From NCBI RefSeq assembly GCF_035083965.1, contig NC_089726.1:21498559-21562558 (forward strand): DNA of 64,000 bases, written 5' to 3'. The DNA comes from Branchiostoma lanceolatum. Its lineage: Eukaryota > Chordata > Leptocardii > Amphioxiformes > Branchiostomatidae. Of this stretch, positions 57,549 through 64,000 are shown piece after piece; the first letter of the stretch is position 1, and every line of letters starts with the position of its first letter. A program made the translations under genes and the position numbers. The notes under the pieces are model-generated. The model did no database searches. It saw nothing but the letters and a program-made list of their open reading frames with translations, and was not told the DNA's origin.

Positions 57549-60500
57549 TTAATGCTGAAAACCGTAAGAAGTGATGTGTTTTTGTGCCCCCTTAAGATAT
57601 GGTAGGTACATACGTGCCACGGGGCACCGAGGACGACATGCTATATATCTTTTACTAGGCAAGGTAGCCTTCAAGTCTTTCCAGGCATCAGCAGACCTGT
57701 CATACACATATATGAGATAGTCTGTTAATGGCCCTTGTTTGACAGTGTCATAGACTCCTAACAATACGTGCAGCTTGTTCTCTAGTAGGAAAAAACTGGG
57801 ACGAACATCCATATCAAGGTTGCCTCGATTTGACCAGCCTTGCAGCTCCTGCCAGTTGCCGGTCACTGTGTCGTACACCATAGTCTGTGTGAAGTGAAAA
57901 TCTGTGCAGAAAATCTCAGTTCCCATGGCAACGGCTGTGCAAACTTCAGGAATTGTCATCAGTGGTGTCCGTTTGTGCCATTGATTCTGGCTCGGGTCGA
58001 AGCGGTGCACTTCAGTGTTTGCGAGGAAATAAAGGTGTGAATCACAGAACAAAGGGGCGCTGAGGTGTATATATGAAGTTCCGTCAACTTGGAGCTGTGG
58101 GCACTCCTGCCATTGGTCCGTGTGCCTGTTGTACTTTTTGATCTGCACCAATGTACTGTCTACTTTACCTTCAACAACGAGGTAACATAAAGTTTGCTTT
58201 TCAACTTCAACAAGGTAGTGTTCGTGACTAGCCAAAATAGATGGGTCTTCTGAAAGTTTGAACCCAGATACTGAGGACATGCCAGCAGGTTCCCACACAT
58301 TCTCAGTATGGTTATATCTAAACACGGACAACTTGCCGTTACTCTCGAGCTCTTTCTCATCAGTAAGGATATAAATGTTGTTATCACTGGTGACTGTCAT
58401 GGCTGTGACTTCAGGTATGTCTCCAGGATCGTAACTGCAGCTGATGTACTTCCCTTCCCGAGGGTTCATGAAAAGGAGCTCATCTGACCTAGAGAGAACA
58501 CATCATAAGCTGTCAACAAAAATCGGCTGAAAATTCAGTATATTTCTCTATTAATATAGCATACACCGATTTCATCTTAAATATCTAATCTTCAAGTCCC
58601 TTGAGAAATGTGCTGTAGCTTAAGTTAGAATTATTTGCCCGGTTTATCTACATAACAGACATTGTAGAAATGTTGTTGCATGGCCACAAAATGTGGAATG
58701 ACATTATGCAAGGATAATTAAGACTTAAAATGTCGAACGAAAAAATATATACTGACTTTATTCTGGACAGCAGAGCCATTTCAGTGGTCATTCCAAGCCT
58801 CGGTCTGGAGTCAGGGTTCCCTTTCTGTACCACATTCCTGATGACCTCAGAGCTCCCAGGATCCTTCCTGACCAGGGGGTGTTTCCAAATGGCTGTCGTT
58901 TCGTCTGAGGTGAGCAGGTTGAAGCGGATGTGAGGGATGATGTCGGGTAGGTGGTGCAGTCTGCAAATTGAAGTGGTAGGGTTGATTAAGCTGGTTTCAG
59001 GGTATAACATCAGCTTCTTATTTAATCATGTTTATTTCATGTTACAACTCAACATGGATCAAAACACACCTATCCTCCCTGCTGTGCTGTACCCATCTCA
59101 CCACAGCCTCCCACACTGTTGTCTCCTCTTTTACATCCAGCTCATCGTGGCTGATGATCTCAGTCAGCTGATTCACACTCAGGCTGCAGAACTCATCGCT
59201 GGAGGCAACCTGTGGAGGCACAGAGGACCAAGGTGCTGCAGAAATCTCTTAATATTGTTGCGACATACAACAAGCTACTGGTTTATTGAACTTCATGGGA
59301 ACCAAAAATAATAACCAAATACTCCATATCTATGTCGGAATATCTGGTTTAACCAGTGTTCGAATTACCCAGTAGCAAGGTTTGGCGCAGTCTAGTTTTA
59401 AACTTAGGTAGCGCAACATGCTATTTAGTTTCCAGGTGGAGACTGTAGAGTCAATTCCACATTACCGAGTGAGTGGCCTTTTGTTCTAACATTTACAAAA
59501 CCTTTGTGACAATCTAAGGGAGATAAGTGACTGTTTAGAACAATTTCCAACATTTGATTTATGTCCTAAATAGTTTCTGCTGTGTTCCAACATATTAGAA
59601 AAATTTCTAACATTGCCCATGTTATTTGTATCATTTTCGAAACTGTTGCAACATAGGTTGCTCATTTGTTCCTACAGGTTCCAACATTATAACAAGATTG
59701 TGTAACTGGGTCAGTGGGATGGGAACAGGGCAATTCACATATCCCTTCAAGGTATAGAGGATTAGGCCTAGGTGCCATGCATAGACACCTCAAGACAAAA
59801 GTCCAGAACGTGAAATCTAAAAATATCCAGAGGCAGACAAGAGAGCGATTAACACCTTCTTTTATGGGAGCAATAACCCAAATCTACCATTTGAAAAATG
59901 ATGCAAATTGTTCAAACATGTTCGAACAATGAACCAGTCACATAGATGTTTGAAAATTGTTCTAAATAAAGAGATATTTGTGCAATTACTTTCAAAATAG
60001 ATCCAAAATATATAGATAAGTTCAAACATGTTCAAACTTTCATTCTTAACTGTTTGAACAATTTAGAACTATTTTGACTGCTCAATAGTCTTTAATCTAA
60101 AATTGTTTGAACTTATTAGCACTATTATCTGAAAACCCTCTCGGTGACATGGATTTGACTCTAGATGTCTGTAGTTATCTGATCTCAATCACAGTATGTG
60201 TAATGTAAATACAGTACTGTAAATGCATTTAAGTTTGTGTTGTTTTTATTTCGTGGTGGGGAGAAAATTAATTGTTTGCGGTGTTTTCAAGCTCGTGTTT
60301 GAAACAATAGTAGCACTACATTCATAGATGGGGAAATGTTTCGTGGAGGTTTTGAGTTCGAGCTGAAGAGTTCACCGCGAAAACCGCGAACATAAAACCG
60401 TCGCAACCATTTCTGCATTTACAGTTTCAGATTACTATTTTGGACAATAAACTAACTATTATGAAGACTAACCTCAGTGAAGTCACTGGAGATTAGCAGC

Positions 60501-61790
60501 AGAGAAGCTTTCAGGACACTGTCCACAGAGAAGACATCAGCAAACTTGTACAGGTCCACACAAGTGGAGCGCTCCACGTTCATGGCCATGTAGCTGCTGC
60601 AGGTGTCTTTCACATTGTCCAGTTGGAGGAGGTCGGCTGCCTGATACAGGGGCTGCACTTTGTCCAGGGACACATGGAGGGTTCCCGAATAGATGTAACT
60701 CAGGATCTCCCAAAAGATGCCTGCATCCAAACCCTGCAGAACGATAAAATATAGATGTTCAAACCTTTATCAAATACATATAGCAAGGAAATATATCGGA
60801 ATACGGAATACATACGATCCATTACGAGAAACATACGAGTTTTAATTACGGAATACATACGATCCATTACGCGGAATACATATACGATCCTTACTAATTT
60901 GTTGGCGTCGCGCAAGCACCGAATCTAGCTTTGTCTGGTCCCCCTCGTTGGTCTTAACCTACATCAGTCTAAATTTACATTACTTGAGATTTTTAGAGTT
61001 AAGCCGGATGGGATACGCCATTATCAAGCACTTTAAAAGCCAAGATTTCGTACGAAGAACGAATTATCCCGAGTCCGCCATCGGTCATGTCATATGACCC
61101 AACAAATAGTAAGGATCGTATGTATTACGCATGATGGATCGTATGAATTCCGTAAAATTCGTACCATTCTTAGTAATGGATCGTCTGTATTCCGTAAATC
61201 TCGTATGAATCTCGTAAAATTCGTATGTTTCTCGTAACGGAACGTATGTATTCCGTAAAACTCGTATGAAAACTTTGTTACCCTGTTATATAGACTGGTA
61301 AAAGATTTGCTAATTTTCCCCGGCAAAGTTGACCTTTAATCCCTTAATACCAACAACATCTCAATAAGTGGGGAGGGGGCACGGGATACACATGCATCCT
61401 CAAAAGAAAGCTTTTACATTTTGTTGGTTCGCGAAAACAATGGGTTTCCCTGCTTTCCATGTTCTCTATGATACCTTTTATCTTAGGTAGTTCCCTGTTT
61501 CACTCTATTCCAACGACACGTTACACCAACCCTACCTGTAAGACAACCGTCTTCTGCCGACTCTCCGCCATGTCATTTGTAAACATGGCCCTGAAGTAGG
61601 GGCTGGCCGCGGACAGAACAAGCCGATGGCAGGGAAACCGCCGGCCCTCGACTTCAAGGATGACATCCTGCAGTACTCCAGCCTTCTGTAAGTCGCTCAC
61701 AGTTCCAAGAAACCCGTGCAGATAGCTCTCGTCTTGGTACGAACGAGGACGAACAGCGCTGGCGTGGGTTTCTTGGTCTGCGGCAGCCAT
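57549..61790 (-). CDS. BTB-BACK-kelch (KLHL/KBTBD-type) protein, five exons, 599 aa
   Basis: Family members act as substrate adaptors of cullin-3 ubiquitin ligases. The exons are 61536-61790, 60473-60733, 59070-59209, 58757-58960 and 57549-58488 (255 + 261 + 140 + 204 + 940 nt, all GT-AG and in frame). The BTB domain (about residues 35-140) has [29 protein letters not shown] and YIYSGTLHV. The BACK domain (about 140-250) has [20 protein letters not shown] and [11 protein letters not shown]. The kelch part (about 295-590) shows at least five blade signatures such as [36 protein letters not shown] and [11 protein letters not shown], with few double-glycines, so the blades are diverged. ATG at 61790 is the first in frame, 34 residues before the BTB. 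Length is normal. I cannot tell which paralogue group it belongs to. Confidence 0.92.
59340..60450. other. Kelch gene intron 2: AT-rich, unusual TTC/GAA-rich text
   Basis: Between 59480 and 60120, TTCTAACA, TTCCAACA, TTCAAACATGTTC and GAACAATTT words recur irregularly on both strands. No clear unit or coding frame. Confidence 0.4.
60780..61275. mobile_element. Inverted-repeat array in kelch gene intron 1
   Basis: The left part (60790-60895) repeats CGGAATACATACGATCCATT and CGAGAAACATACGAG. The right part (61105-61270) repeats the inverse (GGATCGTATGTATT, TCCGTAAAACTCGTATG, TTCTCGTAACGGAACG) at least four times. Inverted subterminal arrays around a 200-bp centre suggest a non-autonomous DNA element. 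Exact ends were not found. Confidence 0.6.
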
Positions 61791-61795
61791 GTTAA

Positions 61796-61803
61796 TGACG
61801 TCA
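61796..61803. promoter_or_regulatory. CRE site upstream of the kelch start codon
   Basis: A perfect TGACGTCA, 5 bp before the ATG on the minus strand. It overlaps TCACATGAC (E-box CACATG), and TGACCTTTGGGGTCA (paired nuclear-receptor half-sites) follows at 61807-61821. The cluster fits a promoter-proximal or leader regulatory block; binding is inferred from motifs only. Confidence 0.5.
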
Positions 61804-61849
61804 CATGACCTTTGGGGTCAAATATCATTAAGACCCACACTGACTACCC

Positions 61850-62925
61850 ACATAATGTAGCAGTAAGAGTGCTCCCATCATCTGTTGATCTAGAAGGCTG
61901 CCTACCGTAGGATGGAAATATCGATATCTGTACCGTTGGCAGGCAGGTTGTTTCAATTCAGTTAATTGAGTGTTGGTTTTGTTTCAAAAACATGTCCCAC
62001 AAGTTACAAAAGGAATTTTCTCGACTTTTTGGGCATGTTGGCACGTGTTGGCCAAATTTGAATCTATGTAACATTATGTACTGATCAGATGCTGGGCCTG
62101 CTGACGGCTTAGGTTGGAACTAATGTCACACCAGTGTGACTCTGTTTGACTAATGTCTTGGCCAGTGTCTTGGCACAATGCCCGAATAGCTTTTCTTGGA
62201 AACTGCAGCTGAATCGACACATGTTTTGCAATAAATGTGTTAATTAATTCATTAGGGGTGGGTACCGGTACAAATACTTCTGGTCCAGGTCCAGAGGTGC
62301 CTGATTATAGTGGTGAAGCAGTGATACATGTTTGGAGAGCGAGACACAAGTAGCAGTCCTACAATTTTTATTTTATTTTTTCAATTGTGTGTCAGAATGA
62401 CACAATTATTTCCAGTGCACACTGATGTGCAAAACGGAAGACAACATGTAATTAACAAAACAGGCAAGATTTTATTCCAAGGTCACCTCAATCCCACAAA
62501 AGAGCTACAGGGTTAACTTGTTCTTCTTGCGGTACAATACAGTTGACAACTAGACATCACTACTTTATAGGCTTAGCTGTTTTCACGGTGGTCAACATTG
62601 GCCTTAAAAGTCCCAGACTTTTTTTTCGAATTCGAATCATGCTCTATCACGGTGATCAGACATGATTGACGTAAAATCGAACAAAACGCGGATTCTATTT
62701 GGGGTCACCTCAGGTTATACGCAAGTATCCACTAAAAATCGCTGCCGGCATGCCCTTTGTCCCTGGGTGCTTCACATCAGAACAAAAACCGTCTATTTCA
62801 CAAATACAAACAATTTTCTTGACAATATGTTCTAACCATGCATTACGCCATATATTCGTGAGTTATTCGGAATTCCCATTTAAACTTTGAAACAACATCG
62901 GCTCCTGCAATTCCAAAAATGGCGC
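61850..62925. other. No gene recognised
   Basis: Likely the kelch gene's upstream region. Only short chance frames are visible. Confidence 0.4.
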
Positions 62926-62929
62926 TAGG

Positions 62930-63190
62930 GGGTCCAAGCCTACACAACTTACTCTTCCTTCCAAGACAACTCAAAAATCATGACCATTCGAATGTCCAGA
63001 ACACGAGATATCAATCCCGGAAGTTCCGCTGCAGTACCATAGCAAGCAACTAGGAGGCCCAAAATCTAAATATTTTGAGGTCTCAAGAAGACCTACCCAC
63101 AAATAAAGAATCAAGACAATCCATGCATGCATTCTCGAGTTATCGTGTTCACACACAGTCACACACACGCACACAAACGCTAACGAGAAC
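62930..63190 (+). repeat. Dispersed repeat family, diverged copy
   Basis: AAGTTCCGCTGCAGTACCAT, GGAGGCCCAAAATCTAAA, CAAGACAATCCATGCATGC and a CACACAGTCACACACACGCA end match the layout of 1640-1900 (also ending in a CACACACA stretch). Identity is low, so it is an older copy. Confidence 0.45.
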
Positions 63191-63765
63191 ATAACCTTCT
63201 AGGCCGGCCAAGGTAATTAAATAGACTCATCGCAGGCACGGATATGATTACCACCAAAAGGGTGGTTACCTGTCATTGTGCTCACGATTAGCTTACGGCG
63301 TCTATTTGTTACCGGGTCAAGGGGGGGGGGGTTAAGTTCGAGTTTAAAAATCCTGAGGCCTTGCCCAAAGTAGCCTTGTAGCTGCAGGGTGTTCCACGGG
63401 GACACGTAGGGGTCACGTCCGAAAGTGCAGAAAACAGCCGGCTTTAAGTACCCGGCGGGGCTATTTATGTGACCGAAGCATTAGTCGGGAAATGTTAGCT
63501 AGACTTGCGATCCCCGTGAAACCCCTGTTTAATAGCTACTGTATTCTTATGTAGTTACGACGCGTTCACATTCGTCGTAGGTTGTTATAAGATTACCTAC
63601 CTCCTTTGTATATTTGTCTTTTCGATCTCGATGAACATTTCAAGGCATTAATCCTGGCTTGGGAAACAATGAAACCTAAACCAGCAGCAGTTTGGAATGG
63701 GCTAAATATACAAGGTGACATACTGCATATAGTGAGAACGCTGCTACCTAGCCTGTCTTGACAAA

Positions 63766-63846
63766 ATGTGTGGATTTCGCGACAAATGTCGGCTGTCTGC
63801 CATCTGCTTGGATCATGCAGACCCAGCGGCCTTCTACACCAGTCCG
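63766..63846 (+). CDS. Possible first coding exon of a gene continuing past the right edge
   Basis: ATG with A at -3, then 27 codons (starting MCGFRDKCRLSAICLDHADP) to a consensus donor CCG|GTGAGT at 63847, phase 0. The stretch is richer in GC and cysteine than its surroundings. The remainder lies outside the window, so no family can be given. A chance frame is possible. Confidence 0.35.
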
Positions 63847-64000
63847 GTGAGTTGGAAAATGTCTTGAAAAAAGCTTCCGTACGTCGCAGGTCTTCTAGGG
63901 GCGCTCACTGATGTATATGGGGGAGGGGTGTGTGTGTGCTGACTCGAGATTTTCAACATGTAGGCCAGGTTCCGATGTCGGGGTTTGTCTCTGTCCTTCT

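Noticed and set aside
63766-63846. Reading MCGF as the start of a glutamine amidotransferase (asparagine-synthetase type)
   Set aside because: Those begin MCGI followed by a hydrophobic strand; the sequence here diverges at once and is too short to judge.

Overview
The window looks like nuclear DNA of a lancelet (Branchiostoma-type invertebrate chordate). The pointers are animal-style spliced genes on both strands with GT-AG introns, an RFamide-type neuropeptide receptor, a five-exon BTB-BACK-kelch gene, and a dense mix of CR1/L2-like LINEs, tRNA-derived SINEs, Tigger/pogo transposases and many miniature inverted-repeat elements. The species is inferred from this pattern, not proven. No bacterial features, rRNA, tRNA genes or CRISPR arrays were seen.

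Layout. 0.5-1.2 kb: a clean 47-bp tandem repeat. 1.2-3.4 kb: wreckage of several mobile genes (an orphan multi-copy family, a Crypton-like recombinase piece, a LINE C-terminus). 6.19-11.76 kb: a segment bounded by matching terminal inverted repeats and TA dinucleotides. It carries an intact 611-aa Tigger/pogo-type transposase (+) and, on the opposite strand, a small two-exon gene for a 100-aa protein of unknown role. 15.9-16.5 kb: SINE copies inside a local duplication. 18.77-41.32 kb: a three-exon rhodopsin-type GPCR gene, best matched to neuropeptide FF/SIFamide-like receptors. Its 21-kb first intron is filled with a broken LINE, nested MITEs, SINEs, a 1.3-kb TIR element, a duplicated ~470-bp block and a near-perfect 101-bp hairpin.

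42.5-48.6 kb: three tandem copies of an unknown ~0.75-kb unit, each interrupted by a different insertion. One insertion is a 3.5-kb CACTA-type element (ends CACTG, 3-bp target duplication); another is a 148-bp MITE with an 8-bp target duplication. The neighbouring copies act as empty-site controls. 48.58-50.15 kb: a transposase-like exon with one premature stop. 50.6-53.9 kb: a nearly full-length CR1/L2-like LINE with a 2A-like N-terminal motif altered at a key glycine, two in-frame stops and one frameshift. 54.7-56.3 kb: a second Tigger-like transposase, frameshifted. 57.55-61.79 kb: a complete minus-strand kelch-like gene (599 aa, five exons), with a CRE-type site just upstream of its start codon. 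The right edge has a possible first exon of a further plus-strand gene.

Two host genes appear intact (the receptor and the kelch-like protein). The small 100-aa gene may be host or transposon cargo. Almost everything else recognisable is mobile DNA. The receptor and the kelch protein have no evident functional link; they are simply neighbours.
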